From Planctomycetaceae bacterium (GTDB lineage Bacteria > Planctomycetota > Planctomycetia > Planctomycetales > Planctomycetaceae): a stretch of DNA of 64,000 nucleotides. The stretch lies in contig JANSXP010000004.1 in assembly GCA_024742875.1 (NCBI GenBank), positions 1 through 64,000 of the forward strand. Direction: 5' to 3'. Position numbers and translations under genes: made by a program. This document shows positions 1 to 9,733 of the stretch, one piece after another. Every line of letters begins with the position of its first letter. Position 1 is the first letter of the stretch. The notes under the pieces are model-generated. The model was not told the DNA's origin. It made no database searches and saw only the letters and a list, made by a program, of their open reading frames with translations.

Positions 1-1
1 C

Positions 2-2698
2 GCGGGCTGGATGACGGGCGGAGACTCAGGGCCGGCGATCGTCCCCGGTCAGCCGGACGACAGTCTGCTGCTGGATGCCATCAGCCACAACGGCAACATG
101 TCGGAGATGCCGCCGACGTCACGATTATCGGCCGCGGTGGTGGCCGACTTTCGCCACTGGATCCACGCCGGGGCCGTGGATCCGCGGGTCGGTGGGGCCC
201 CACCTCCGGAACGAAAGACAATCGACATCGCCGCCGGCCGAAAGTTCTGGGCCTTTCAGCCGCGACGCCCGTTTGAGCCGCGACACTCCATTGATGATCT
301 GGTGCTGCCGCTGGCACCGCGCGCGTCGGCCGCCCAGCTGGTTCGTCGGCTGTATCTCGATCTGATCGGACTGCCGCCCACTCCAACACAGCAGCAAATC
401 TTTCACCGGCTGTATGCGCAGTCCCCGCAGCAGGCGGTCGAGCAAACGACGGACAGGCTGCTGGCCCAGCCGGCATTCGGAGAAAAATGGGCGCGACACT
501 GGCTGGACATTGCCCGCTATGCAGACTCCAACGGGGGCGATTTCAACCTGACGTTTCCGGAGGCCTGGCGATATCGCAACTACGTCATCGACGCCTTCAA
601 CGCGGACATGCCGTACGATCAGTTTCTCCGCGAGCAACTGGCGGGCGACCTGCTGCCAGCGGACACTGCGGCGGATCGTAACCGACAGTTGATTGCCACC
701 GGTTTTCTGATGGTGGCTCCCAAGATGCTGACCGAACGCAACAAACCGAAAATGCATCTGGATATTGCCGACGAGCAGCTGGACACCGTGGGCCGCGCCG
801 TGATGGGGTTGACGATAGGATGTGCGCGGTGCCACGACCACAAATTTGATCCGATCCCCACGACAGACTACTACGCCATGGCGGGGATCTTCCACAGCAC
901 GCGCACGGCTGACGGCATTCTCATGAATAACGTCAACGTCTCCGGCTGGACAGACACACCGCTTGCCGTGGATGCCGCCACCGCACGACGGGCGGCACAG
1001 CGAAATGCAGAGATCCGCCAACTGCAGCAACAGTTGCAGCGCAAAGAGAAACAGCTGGCGGCCACCGCCATCACTGTGGACGACCATCAGGCCGAAACGA
1101 AGGGACGCTGGCGCAAGTCGACCTATCGTCCCAACCATCAGGGCGCCCACTATCTGGCAGGCAGCAAAGGGCAGGGCCCCTTTGCCATCACGTGGCGGGC
1201 CCAACTGCCCCAACCCGGTCAGTATGAAGTGCGTGTCAGTTTTTGCGGCGGTGGTGGACTGGCCAGCAACGCGGAATATGTGGTGCGACATGCCGATGGC
1301 GAAACGGTGCTGCGGGTCGATCAAACACAAACTCCCTCCGTCGCCAATGTCTGGCACCCGCTCGGTCGATTTCGATTCGACGGGGAACCGCAGCCTGTGG
1401 CAGAAGTTCGCCTGACCGATCGCCATGCGGACAACGCCGTCATCGCGGACGCCATTCAACTGGTGCGGGTCGATGACCTGCCGGCAGTCGGCAACGCGCA
1501 GACCACGGCTCTGGCAGCTGAGATTCAACAGCTGCAGCAACGCCTGAAGCAAAAACAGGAGCAGCAACCCGACGCTCAGATGGCCATGGCGGCGCGCGAC
1601 CACACGGAAGAGCGACTGGGAGACCTGCATGTGAGAATCCGCGGAGAAGCCCGCAATCGCGGCCCGCTGGTGCCGCGCGGTTTTTTGCAGGTGGCGGGTG
1701 CGACAGGTGCGGCCGAGATTCCCGACGGGGAATCCGGTCGCCGCCAGCTGGCCGACTGGCTGACACATCCGGACCATCCGCTGACCGCCCGTGTCATGGC
1801 CAACCGAGTGTGGCAACACCTGCTGGGGCAGGGCATCGTCGCCACCAGCGACAACTTCGGTCGTCGTGGCCGTCTGCCAACGCAGCCGGAACTGCTGGAC
1901 CATCTTGCCGGTCAGCTGATCGCTGATCGCTGGTCTGTGAAATCTCTGATTCGCCGCATCGTGTGTTCCCACACGTATCAGCAGGTTGCGATGACCCCCA
2001 CGGACCTCGATCCCGACAACGCCCGACTGAAGCACCAGAATCGTCGCCCGGTGCCGGCCGAGACGCTGCGTGATGCAATGCTGGCAATCGCCGGACAACT
2101 GGATGCCGATCGTCGTGAGTCGGTCGTGCAACAGCTGGGCATGTATGCCATCGCCACGTCGGGCAAGCGACATGCATCGCTGGGCGAAACCGGCAAGCTG
2201 CGACAGCGGAGCATCTATCTGCCCGTCGTGCGAGGCGCCGAGCCGCCTTCGCTGGCCGTATTTGATCTGCCCAATCCCGATCTGGTCACCGGACAGCGGG
2301 CCGCCACGACGGTGCCCGCTCAGGCTTTGTTCATGATGAACTCCCCGTTCGTCCGCGAGATGGCAACAGCGGTGGCAGAATCAGCGATCCGCAACCGCGA
2401 TGCCTCCGGCGCTCAGCTGGACCGCATTGTCTCTGACCTGTACCAGCGGGTGCTGATGCGGCCGCCTTCCCCGGCCGAAGTGGCCGATGCGGTCGCGTTT
2501 CTGCAGGCGGAGCAGACGGCCGAGTCCGAGACAACGGTTTCTGCCGCAACCGATTTTGCGCCAACGAATTCTCCGCCAACCAATCCTGCGACTTCGGCCA
2601 CGGCAACCCCCTCGTCTGCGGCGGACGCCCAAACGCGGGCGGTTGCCGCCCTGGTGCAGGTGCTGTTTTGTTCGACCGAGTTCCGCTTCCTTGAATAG
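2..2698 (+). CDS. PSD1/DUF1549-DUF1553 protein with PSCyt1 remnant and golvesin-like insert (5' truncated by window)
   Basis: The frame is open from base 2, and the first visible residues (GGDSGPAIVPG, then PDDSLLL) are the C-terminal part of a planctomycete cytochrome-like PSCyt1 domain, so the true start lies upstream of the window. Next comes a DUF1549 (PSCyt2) region at about residues 80-310, with a CARCHDHKFDP heme-type CxxCH motif. A short coiled coil follows (about 330-355). A beta-rich domain at about 357-495 (from YRPNHQGAHYL to IADAIQLVRV) resembles the golvesin/Xly carbohydrate-binding fold. A DUF1553 (PSD1) region at about 570-895 contains the family's [16 protein letters not shown]-type block. 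Such proteins are presumed to be secreted or periplasmic and are very common in planctomycetes; their reaction is not established. The stop is 19 bp before a DUF1501 gene, the usual partner, so the two are probably cotranscribed. The domain assignments rest on recalled motifs, and the golvesin-like call is the least certain. Confidence 0.9.
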   Translation, partial: AGWMTGGDSGPAIVPGQPDDSLLLDAISHNGNMSEMPPTSRLSAAVVADFRHWIHAGAVDPRVGGAPPPERKTIDIAAGRKFWAFQPRRPFEPRHSIDDLVLPLAPRASAAQLVRRLYLDLIGLPPTPTQQQIFHRLYAQSPQQAVEQTTDRLLAQPAFGEKWARHWLDIARYADSNGGDFNLTFPEAWRYRNYVIDAFNADMPYDQFLREQLAGDLLPADTAADRNRQLIATGFLMVAPKMLTERNKPKMHLDIADEQLDTVGRAVMGLTIGCARCHDHKFDPIPTTDYYAMAGIFHSTRTADGILMNNVNVSGWTDTPLAVDAATARRAAQRNAEIRQLQQQLQRKEKQLAATAITVDDHQAETKGRWRKSTYRPNHQGAHYLAGSKGQGPFAITWRAQLPQPGQYEVRVSFCGGGGLASNAEYVVRHADGETVLRVDQTQTPSVANVWHPLGRFRFDGEPQPVAEVRLTDRHADNAVIADAIQLVRVDDLPAVGNAQTTALAAEIQQLQQRLKQKQEQQPDAQMAMAARDHTEERLGDLHVRIRGEARNRGPLVPRGFLQVAGATGAAEIPDGESGRRQLADWLTHPDHPLTARVMANRVWQHLLGQGIVATSDNFGRRGRLPTQPELLDHLAGQLIADRWSVKSLIRRIVCSHTYQQVAMTPTDLDPDNARLKHQNRRPVPAETLRDAMLAIAGQLDADRRESVVQQLGMYAIATSGKRHASLGETGKLRQRSIYLPVVRGAEPPSLAVFDLPNPDLVTGQRAATTVPAQALFMMNSPFVREMATAVAESAIRNRDASGAQLDRIVSDLYQRVLMRPPSPAEVADAVAFLQAEQTAESETTVSAATDFAPTNSPPTNPATSATATPSSAADAQTRAVAALVQVLFCSTEFRFLE

Positions 2699-2717
2699 CG
2701 TCCCACGGGCTCAATCT

Positions 2718-4142
2718 ATGAATGCGTGCCACCACTTTTCCTTGTCCTCGGATCGTCGCCGCTGGCTGCAGCAGGCCGGCTGTGGGTTTGCCGCTGTCGC
2801 CTTCCAGGCGTTCGCTCAGCAGGTGGCCGCAGCCGCGGGATCTGCGCGGCAAAGTGGTCTCTCCCAGCATCGGGCACCGGCGAAGCGGGTGATTTTTCTG
2901 TTCATGCACGGCGGTGTGTCTCAGGTCGACTCCTTTGACCCCAAACCGATGCTCAGAAAATTCGCCGGTCAGGACCTGCCCTTCAAAGGGCTCGACGGAC
3001 TGGACGTCGAGCTCAAAGACAAGGCGGGGAACGGACGCGTCCTGGACACCACCTGGCGTTTCCGCCAGCACGGCGACTGCGGCGCCTGGATCAGTGATCT
3101 GTGGCCTCACCTGGCACAGCATGCGGACGACCTGTGCTTTATCAAGTCGATGCACACACGAGGCACATCGCACGGACAGGCGGTGGCCATGATTCATACG
3201 GGCAATGACAATCTGCTGCGGCCCTCCATTGGCTCCTGGGTGAGCTACGGACTGGGGACAGAAAATCACAACCTGCCCGCCTTTGTCAGTATTACGCCGC
3301 CGGCCGGTCACGGAGGAGCGCGCAACTACGGCTCTGCGTTTCTGCCGGCCCACCATCAGGCCACCACGCTGGGACATTCCGGCAGTCGCACGGCCGATGC
3401 CACCATTCCCTTTCTGAACAGCGGCGACGAGAGCCCGGCGCGGCAGCGGCGACAGCTGAATCTGCTGCAGCGGATCAATCAGCGGCATCTGGCCAGCAGT
3501 CAGGATAACCGCATCGATGCCGTGATTCGCAGCTATGAAATGGCGTTTCGCATGCAGCGTATTGCGCCGGAACTGATGGACGTCAGTCGCGAAACGTCCG
3601 CCACTCAGCAGCTGTACGGCATGGACCAGCAACCCACTGCGGACTTTGGTCATCGCTGCCTGCTGGCGCGTCGCTTTTGTGAGGCGGGCGTGCGATATGT
3701 GCAGGTCAGCACGCCGTATGTCTGGGACCAGCACTCCGGGCTGGTCAAAGGACACACCAAAAATGCGCTGGCGGTCGACCGACCGATCGCGGGACTGCTG
3801 ACGGATCTCAAACAGCGGGGACTCCTGGACGACACGCTGATCGTGTGGGGAACAGAATTTGGACGCACGCCCGTGGCGCAGGGAACCAACGGACGCGACC
3901 ACAATCCGGCCGGCTTTACCATCTGGCTCAGCGGTGCGGGCGTGAAACGCGGCTACAGCCATGGCGCGACAGACGACTTTGGTTACTTCGCGCAGCAGGA
4001 GAAAGTGCACATGCACGACCTGCATGCCACCATTCTGCACCTGCTGGGCGTCGACCACGAGCAACTCACCTACCGCTATGCGGGCCGTGATTTTCGCCTG
4101 ACGGATGTCTATGGCACGGTCGTGCAGGACATTCTGGCGTGA
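2718..4142 (+). CDS. DUF1501 family protein (Tat-exported, sulfatase-like fold)
   Basis: This 474-residue protein begins at the ATG 19 bp after the PSD1 stop; the in-frame extension upstream only reads through the PSD1 coding sequence. The N-terminus has an RRR-W twin-arginine-like motif followed by a hydrophobic Ala-rich stretch, suggesting Tat export. DUF1501 hallmarks are visible: IFLFMHGGVSQVDSFDPKP near residue 60, IKSMHTRG, WGTEFGRTPV, GRDHNP and a C-terminal YAGRDFRLTDV. The family belongs to the alkaline-phosphatase/sulfatase superfamily and nearly always sits next to a PSD1 gene, as here. Its substrate is unknown. The gene probably forms one transcript with the upstream PSD1 gene and perhaps with the sulfatase that starts 98 bp downstream. 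Confidence 0.93.
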   Translation: MNACHHFSLSSDRRRWLQQAGCGFAAVAFQAFAQQVAAAAGSARQSGLSQHRAPAKRVIFLFMHGGVSQVDSFDPKPMLRKFAGQDLPFKGLDGLDVELKDKAGNGRVLDTTWRFRQHGDCGAWISDLWPHLAQHADDLCFIKSMHTRGTSHGQAVAMIHTGNDNLLRPSIGSWVSYGLGTENHNLPAFVSITPPAGHGGARNYGSAFLPAHHQATTLGHSGSRTADATIPFLNSGDESPARQRRQLNLLQRINQRHLASSQDNRIDAVIRSYEMAFRMQRIAPELMDVSRETSATQQLYGMDQQPTADFGHRCLLARRFCEAGVRYVQVSTPYVWDQHSGLVKGHTKNALAVDRPIAGLLTDLKQRGLLDDTLIVWGTEFGRTPVAQGTNGRDHNPAGFTIWLSGAGVKRGYSHGATDDFGYFAQQEKVHMHDLHATILHLLGVDHEQLTYRYAGRDFRLTDVYGTVVQDILA

Positions 4143-4240
4143 ATGTGGCCGCGCCCCGATCAAATCGAGCGTCCGTACAGCCATCCGCCCCAGCCTCGGT
4201 CGCAGCTTCCAGCACCTTTGCCACACATTCACCGCACCTC

Positions 4241-5863
4241 ATGATGAGTCTCTCCATGACCGCCAGCCCACCAGCTCCCAGCTCGATCCGCCAACGCTCG
4301 CTCAAACGCGACACACGTCCGGCAGCGAAACATGATTTCTTAACACGCCCGTCACGATTTCTGCTCACCGCTCTCCTGCTGTTGATCGTTGGTGTGGTGC
4401 GGGGCAACGCGGCGGAGCCTCTCAACGTCCTGTTCATTTCCGTCGACGATATGAACTGCGACCTGGGTGCATTCGGACATCCGCAGGTCCGCACGCCTCA
4501 TCTGGATCGCCTGTGCGAGATGGGCGTCCGGTTTGATGCCGCCTACTGTCAGCAGCCGCTGTGCGGTCCCAGCCGGGCCAGTCTGATGACAGGACTGCGG
4601 CCCGACACTCTCGACATGCACACGCTCAAACACGAACTGCGTGACAAGAATCCGGACGTGGTGACGCTGGGTCAGCTGTTCCGTCAGCACGGCTATTTTT
4701 CTGCGCGGGCCGGCAAGATCTATCACTACGGCAACCCCAGTATGATTGGAACGGACGGCAACGACGATCCGGCAACGTGGAACGAACGCTTCAACCCCGT
4801 GGGCATCGATCGTTCTCAGCAGGAAAACATCATCCGCTATGGAGCCGGACAGGAGAACAACACCAACCTCGGCATCAGCATGGCCTGGTGGGACCCCGAC
4901 AGCCCGGATGAGGCCCACACGGACGGCAAGGTCGCAACGGAAATTGTGCGGCTGATTGGCGAAAAGAAGGACACGCCCTTTTTTCTGGCGGCCGGATTCT
5001 TCAATCCGCACTGCCCGTATGTGGCGCCCCGAAAGTACTTCGATCTCTATCCACTGAACGAGATCTCCATGCCCGACCTGGACGCAGCGAAACGCGATCT
5101 GGCCGATGTCCCGCCGATGGCCATTCAGCGTGACAACAGAAACTGGCCCTTCTATTTCAAAGACGTGTCTGTCGACCAGGCACGGAAATGCAAGCAGGCT
5201 TACTACGCCACGCTCTCATTCGTCGATGCGCAGGTAGGCCGTCTGCTGGACGCCCTAAAGGAGCACCAGTTGCTGGACCGCACCATCATCGTGTTTTGGT
5301 CAGACCACGGTTATTTCCTGGGAGAGAAAGGGCTGTGGTACAAACGCAAGGCCTTCGAACGCTCTGCCCGTTCTCCGCTGATCATCGCCGCTCCGGGACT
5401 CACGCAGGGCCGTCACTGCAATCGTCCCGTCGAACTGCTGGACATCTATCCCACACTGGCGGATCTGTGCCAGCTGCCGCCACCCGCCACACTGGAGGGC
5501 CGCTCGCTGCGTCCGCTGCTTCGCGATCCGCAGGCGGCGTGGGACAAGCCGGCCGTCACCCAGATCTGGCACAGCAAAAAGGCGTGGGGCTACTCCCTGA
5601 GAACCCAGCGTTATCGCTACACCGCGTGGCTGAACGGAAAAGCGGGGCAGGAACTGTACGACCACAAGACCGACCCGGAGGAAGTCACCAATCTGGCAAA
5701 TGACCCCCAATACACGGCAGTCGTCCAGCGGCTGTCTCAGCAACTGCAGCCGTTCCAGCAATTGCCGCCCCACAAACGGCAGGCCGGGCAGAACGGCAGC
5801 AAGAGCCGTCAAAACAGTGGCCAGAAGGGAAGTCCCAAGGGTGACGACAAGAGCAGGAAATAA
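4241..5863 (+). CDS. Sulfatase, iduronate-2-sulfatase-like (S1 family)
   Basis: This 540-residue secreted sulfatase starts at one of two tandem ATGs (4241 or 4244). The longer GTG-started frame only overlaps the previous gene's end. A basic N-terminus and a hydrophobic stretch (LLTALLLLIVGVV) look like a signal anchor or signal peptide ending near NAAEP. Active-site features are the metal-binding VDDMN, the formylglycine signature C-G-P-S-R in PLCGPSRASLMTG, GKIYHYG, and FWSDHGYFLGEKGLWYK, which is typical of the IDS-like branch (DHG rather than DNG). The Cys in the signature means that maturation needs a formylglycine-generating enzyme, and none is encoded in this window. The C-terminus is a Gln/Lys/Ser-rich tail. 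Substrate cannot be assigned; the setting suggests a sulfated glycan. Confidence 0.92.
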   Translation: MMSLSMTASPPAPSSIRQRSLKRDTRPAAKHDFLTRPSRFLLTALLLLIVGVVRGNAAEPLNVLFISVDDMNCDLGAFGHPQVRTPHLDRLCEMGVRFDAAYCQQPLCGPSRASLMTGLRPDTLDMHTLKHELRDKNPDVVTLGQLFRQHGYFSARAGKIYHYGNPSMIGTDGNDDPATWNERFNPVGIDRSQQENIIRYGAGQENNTNLGISMAWWDPDSPDEAHTDGKVATEIVRLIGEKKDTPFFLAAGFFNPHCPYVAPRKYFDLYPLNEISMPDLDAAKRDLADVPPMAIQRDNRNWPFYFKDVSVDQARKCKQAYYATLSFVDAQVGRLLDALKEHQLLDRTIIVFWSDHGYFLGEKGLWYKRKAFERSARSPLIIAAPGLTQGRHCNRPVELLDIYPTLADLCQLPPPATLEGRSLRPLLRDPQAAWDKPAVTQIWHSKKAWGYSLRTQRYRYTAWLNGKAGQELYDHKTDPEEVTNLANDPQYTAVVQRLSQQLQPFQQLPPHKRQAGQNGSKSRQNSGQKGSPKGDDKSRK

Positions 5864-6025
5864 GCCCCGTGAGACGCCAGCAATCTTTGACAGACGACGT
5901 CGGAGCAATGTGGAGCACTAAGCCGCTAAGAGCAGCGATCGACGCCGCGTGGTGTGGCACCATGGTCTGACAGCATGACTTGACAACGTGGCCAGCTCGA
6001 TCACACCGCGTCCGGGCAACGCCGC

Positions 6026-7435
6026 TCAGTTGTCGTCAGACGACGACTTGTCCTTATCGCCGGATGGCCGCTTTTCTTTGGCCGCCTTTTTGTCGGTCTG
6101 GCCCTTCTTCCGCTTCTTCTTCGATGCAGGCGGACTGTCCGTACGGTGGTCGTACTGTTGCGGAATGGCCATGAAGTCATCCAGCACCTGCTGCAGTCGC
6201 TGCCTGTGTGCTGCGAACTCCGCCGCACTTGTTTCTCGCTCCGCATAGCGGGCCGCATCGGACGAAACAGGGATGTGATACAGTCGGCCGTCTTCATTCA
6301 GCCGCAGCATCCGATCCCGCACAAAGAAGCCCTGCTTGTAGTTGATCAGCACATGCGGACGATTGTTACCCGTCGTTCCGAGAAGATTGTGGGCCAGATT
6401 CATGCCATCCACATCTCGCTTGAGTGGGATGTCGGCAATCGCGGCGATGGTGGGCAACACGTCCACCAGACACAAAAACTCATCGCGGACACCCGGCGAA
6501 ATCGTCCCCGGCCACCACGCCAGAAAGGGCACGCGACTGCCAGCCTCGGTCATGGTGCCTTTGCCGCCTTTGATTTGCAGACCGGGCAGCCGACTGGTGA
6601 TGGGCCGTCCGGTCCCGTTGTCACCGGTAAACAGCACCAGCGTATTGTCGGCAATTCCGTGCTGCCGCAACCGAGCCAGAATCTGCCCCACCACATCATC
6701 CATGTAGGTGATCATATGGCCGAACGCCTGCGTGGACTTGTCGAGGTCGCCCGGATACTGCGACCGCGCGAGCGTCTCCAGCTGCGGCGGGTGGACAAAA
6801 GGAGAATGCACGAGTGCCATGGGATAGTAGACAAAGAACGGCTCTTCATGATGCCGATCGATGAAGTTCAGCACAAAGTCGCGGAAGGTGTCAGGCCCAA
6901 AGTCCTTCTCGGCGCCGTCGATGATCGTCCCGTTCTGATAGAACTGAGGCTTGTAGTAGCGACTGGATTTCTTTCCACCGTAGAACCAGGACCACAGACA
7001 GTATTCGTCAAAACCATGTTCGGTCGGCTGCCCAGGATGCTCATCGAACTTTCCCAGCTGCCACTTACCGGCAATGGCCGTATGGTACCCGGCGTCCTGA
7101 AAGTCGTTTCCGAAGGTGCGAATCTCGGTCGGCAGTCTCACGCCTGGCTGCTTACTGATCAACGCCCGGAATCCGGTGCGATTGGGATACAGCCCGCTCA
7201 TCAGCATCACGCGAGTGGGCGTGCACAGCGGCGTCGCGTAGGCGTTTTCAAAGCGAGCGCCTTCGCTGGCCATGCGATCCAGATGGGGGGTCGTGTAGAT
7301 CGTGCTGCCGTAGCATCCCAACCCTTCGGCCCCAATATCATCCGCCATGATGACGATCACATTGGGTGAATCCGCCTGACAGATTCCCAGTAACATCAGG
7401 TGGACCATCAGGCCGGCAACACGTTTGGAAATCAT
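6026..7435 (-). CDS. Arylsulfatase-type sulfatase (S1 family) with Lys-rich tail
   Basis: This 469-residue protein uses the ATG at 7435 because MISKRVAGLMVHLMLLGICQA forms a clean signal peptide directly before SPNVIVIMADD; the longer frame upstream is not signal-like. Motifs are MADDIG (metal), C-T-P-T-R in the formylglycine signature, GKWQLG and FTGDNGTGR. The usual GKWHLG has Gln instead of His here, a variant that may mark a subfamily. The last 30 residues are a charged Lys/Ser/Asp tail (SKKKRKK to SSSDDN). The gene converges on the preceding sulfatase with a gap of about 160 bp. It is presumably an exported enzyme acting on a sulfated saccharide; the substrate is not inferable. Confidence 0.92.
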   Translation of the reverse strand: MISKRVAGLMVHLMLLGICQADSPNVIVIMADDIGAEGLGCYGSTIYTTPHLDRMASEGARFENAYATPLCTPTRVMLMSGLYPNRTGFRALISKQPGVRLPTEIRTFGNDFQDAGYHTAIAGKWQLGKFDEHPGQPTEHGFDEYCLWSWFYGGKKSSRYYKPQFYQNGTIIDGAEKDFGPDTFRDFVLNFIDRHHEEPFFVYYPMALVHSPFVHPPQLETLARSQYPGDLDKSTQAFGHMITYMDDVVGQILARLRQHGIADNTLVLFTGDNGTGRPITSRLPGLQIKGGKGTMTEAGSRVPFLAWWPGTISPGVRDEFLCLVDVLPTIAAIADIPLKRDVDGMNLAHNLLGTTGNNRPHVLINYKQGFFVRDRMLRLNEDGRLYHIPVSSDAARYAERETSAAEFAAHRQRLQQVLDDFMAIPQQYDHRTDSPPASKKKRKKGQTDKKAAKEKRPSGDKDKSSSDDN

Positions 7436-7469
7436 CTGGAGTCTCGCCGAAATAACGGGGGCCGGAAGG

Positions 7470-7490
7470 CAGTTTGCACCTTGCAAACTG
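7470..7490. promoter_or_regulatory. Perfect 9-bp inverted repeat upstream of a sulfatase gene
   Basis: CAGTTTGCA and TGCAAACTG are separated by 3 bp, with a further TGCAAAC half-site at about 7495-7501. The element lies 35 bp upstream of the start codon of the sulfatase read leftward. It could be an operator or a 5'-UTR hairpin; nothing in the sequence identifies the factor. Confidence 0.4.
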
Positions 7491-7856
7491 CAATCTGCAA
7501 ACGGGACGAACGATCAGACACAACATCCGCCGCGAACACAACATTCGCCGCAGCCAGACCGCGACGATCGTCGTGCCTCACCGATGCCTGCCTGCCTCCA
7601 GTTATTTCATCCCACCTCGGAAAACGCCAGCGAACAGGCAAATTTCGGTTGAATCGCCCCGGACCAGCCGTGAGGGCGATGCCGGCCTCACGCCACTGAC
7701 AGTGAGCGTGGCCGGCAATTGGAGTGAGCGGTTGGCGTGGCGGGCGGTCGAGGTTAGGGGCGGCGAGGTGATGGGGCGGCCAGATCATCGGGCGCCCGGA
7801 TCGCGGGGCCCGCCGGATCGCGGGGCCTTTACATTTCGCTCACCGCACGGCCGCTG
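7491..7856. other. Intergenic region without convincing gene
   Basis: I see no supported coding region in this stretch between two minus-strand sulfatase genes. It holds the inverted repeat next to the downstream gene's start and a 13-bp direct repeat near its right end. Confidence 0.6.
7798..7827. repeat. Two direct copies of a 13-bp GC-rich unit
   Basis: GGATCGCGGGGCC occurs twice with a 17-bp period, 30 bp beyond the stop codon of the sulfatase on the minus strand. No function can be assigned. Confidence 0.6.
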
Positions 7857-9464
7857 CTACTCCCGTTTTTTTCCTGAGCGACGCCCCATCTGGAAATTGA
7901 CCTGTGGCAGGGCGGTCCGCAACTCATCTCGAACAGCGTGGACGGCCGGTGCAGCGACAATGTTCTGCCACTCCTGTGGGTCCGCCACGATGTCGTACAA
8001 TTCTTCATCTCCGTTCTGGTAGTGAATCAGACGATGATTGGCCGAGATGACGGCGTGATTGCCCAGACCGTGCGTACACACGACAGGCGCTTTGGTCGCA
8101 TCCGGATCCTGCAACTGGGGCACCAGACTGGTGCCTTCCAGCTGGGTGCCGGGCGAGCGAACGTCAATGAGTTCCAGCAGAGTCGGATAGATATCCAGCA
8201 GGCTGGCGGGCTGACGGCACAGGGCGGACTTCGTGATCCCCGGTCCACTAAAGATCAGTGGCACACGCGTGCTTTCGTGCCACAGCGTGTATTTCTCCCA
8301 CGTCTCCTTGTCGCCCAAGTGGGCACCGTGATCGGACCACAGAACCACGATGGTATTGTCCTTATGCGGCGAAGCATCCAGGGCGTCGAGGACTCGCCCC
8401 ACCTGAGCGTCCGCAAAGCTGACAGACGCCAGATAGGCCTGCACGGCTTTCTTCCATTCTCCATGCTCCGCAATCCAGCGATGCCAGCGTCGACGCACAG
8501 CACCGGCCGTCGGGTTCTTTTCAACAGAAGACGGCAGGCGCTGCAGCCAACCCACCGGGTTCTCCGGCAGCCGAATGTCCTCCAGTGGATACAGATCAAA
8601 ATACTTTTGCGGGACGTAGAAGGGGATGTGCGGGCGAAAAATGCCACACGCCAGAAAGAAGGGCTGCGTGTGTTCCTGACCCAACTTCTCGCACGTATGA
8701 CTCACGACTTTGTAGTCCGGCATCGCCTCTTCCGGATGCCCAATGGGGCCCCAGTCCATGAAGCCAGGCAGTTCGCGGCGGTCGGCTGGCTCACCGCGTC
8801 CCAGCGGAGTGTTTTCCGGCATCACCCGCTGGGGCATCTGCCGTGTCATGCTGGGCCAATAGGCATCCCAGGACGGCAGGTCGTTCTTGCCATCGCTGGG
8901 CCCTTTGATCCACTCCAGCGAATGAAAGATCTTCCCGGCCCCCGTGGCCCGATATCCGTGAAACTGCCGCAGATACTGGGGCAACGTCAGTGCGGACTTC
9001 AACACGCTGGAGGCCCGTGCCTGATGTCCGTTCACGTAGATTCCGGATGTGGAAGGCCGCACGCCAAACAGGGTCGCCACGCGGGACGGATTGCAGATCG
9101 GCGCGGCACAATGAGCATTGGTAAAGGCCACACCACGGGCAGCCAGCCGATCCAGGTGCGGCGTTTTTACCCCAGGATAGCCCTGAAGGTGCCCCACGTG
9201 ATCGTTCAGATCATCAATGGCGATGAACAGAATATTGGGCTTGTCACCATAGCGGCGTTCCACAGGAACAGGCAACACGTCAGCCGCGGTTGCGGTCGCA
9301 TCCGCGCTGGCCGTGTTGTCCTGAGGGGGAGCGGCCAGCAGCGGGACGCTCATCGTCGGAACACCCGACAGAACAGCAATGAAAATGGCGACGATCAGCG
9401 ACAGGGCACGACAGACAGAAAATCGGCTGACGAAGATTCGTAAACAGGCAGAGCGAGGTCTCAT
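7857..9464 (-). CDS. Sulfatase, iduronate-2-sulfatase-like (S1 family)
   Basis: This 535-residue protein starts at the ATG at 9464, whose product has a basic N-terminus and a long hydrophobic signal (ALSLIVAIFIAVLSGV). The 40-residue in-frame extension upstream is not signal-like. Motifs are AIDDLNDHVG (metal), the formylglycine signature C-N-P-S-R in APICNPSRVATLFG, AGKIFHS, and LWSDHGAHLGDKETWEKYTLW, which places it in the IDS-like branch. The C-terminal half has VVCTHGLGNHAVISANHRLIHY and a standard GDEELYDI end region. It lies in a block of six sulfatases with similar export signals and probably removes sulfate from a glycan. Confidence 0.92.
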   Translation of the reverse strand: MRPRSACLRIFVSRFSVCRALSLIVAIFIAVLSGVPTMSVPLLAAPPQDNTASADATATAADVLPVPVERRYGDKPNILFIAIDDLNDHVGHLQGYPGVKTPHLDRLAARGVAFTNAHCAAPICNPSRVATLFGVRPSTSGIYVNGHQARASSVLKSALTLPQYLRQFHGYRATGAGKIFHSLEWIKGPSDGKNDLPSWDAYWPSMTRQMPQRVMPENTPLGRGEPADRRELPGFMDWGPIGHPEEAMPDYKVVSHTCEKLGQEHTQPFFLACGIFRPHIPFYVPQKYFDLYPLEDIRLPENPVGWLQRLPSSVEKNPTAGAVRRRWHRWIAEHGEWKKAVQAYLASVSFADAQVGRVLDALDASPHKDNTIVVLWSDHGAHLGDKETWEKYTLWHESTRVPLIFSGPGITKSALCRQPASLLDIYPTLLELIDVRSPGTQLEGTSLVPQLQDPDATKAPVVCTHGLGNHAVISANHRLIHYQNGDEELYDIVADPQEWQNIVAAPAVHAVRDELRTALPQVNFQMGRRSGKKRE

Positions 9465-9733
9465 GGCAGGGTTCCCGGCAGGAGGACAAAGACGCGCAGG
9501 CAACGGGGCGTGCCAGCTGTCAAAGGCAGGCTGGCCGCGGCAGCCGACACTAACGCACCAAACGCGGCCAACAACACGCATCACGACATGAGTCGGCTAA
9601 GTTGGGGTTATCAGCCAGACGGGATCGCCCTGCTGAACTCCGAACGGTCGTGAAATCACCAACCACATCGACACTCGATCCGACCAGCGGCCGCCGAAGC
9701 ATTCTTCCGCGACGCATCGGTCGTACGTTCTGC

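Noticed and set aside
125-2173. Long open frame on the minus strand (682 codons)
   Set aside because: It is antisense to the PSD1 gene and its length follows from high GC and codon bias; it has no family features.
2331-4232. Long minus-strand frame opposite the DUF1501 gene
   Set aside because: Low-complexity shadow translation; the plus-strand DUF1501 protein is clearly recognisable.
6146-7369. 407-codon plus-strand frame
   Set aside because: Antisense to a well-supported sulfatase; no start signal or domain.
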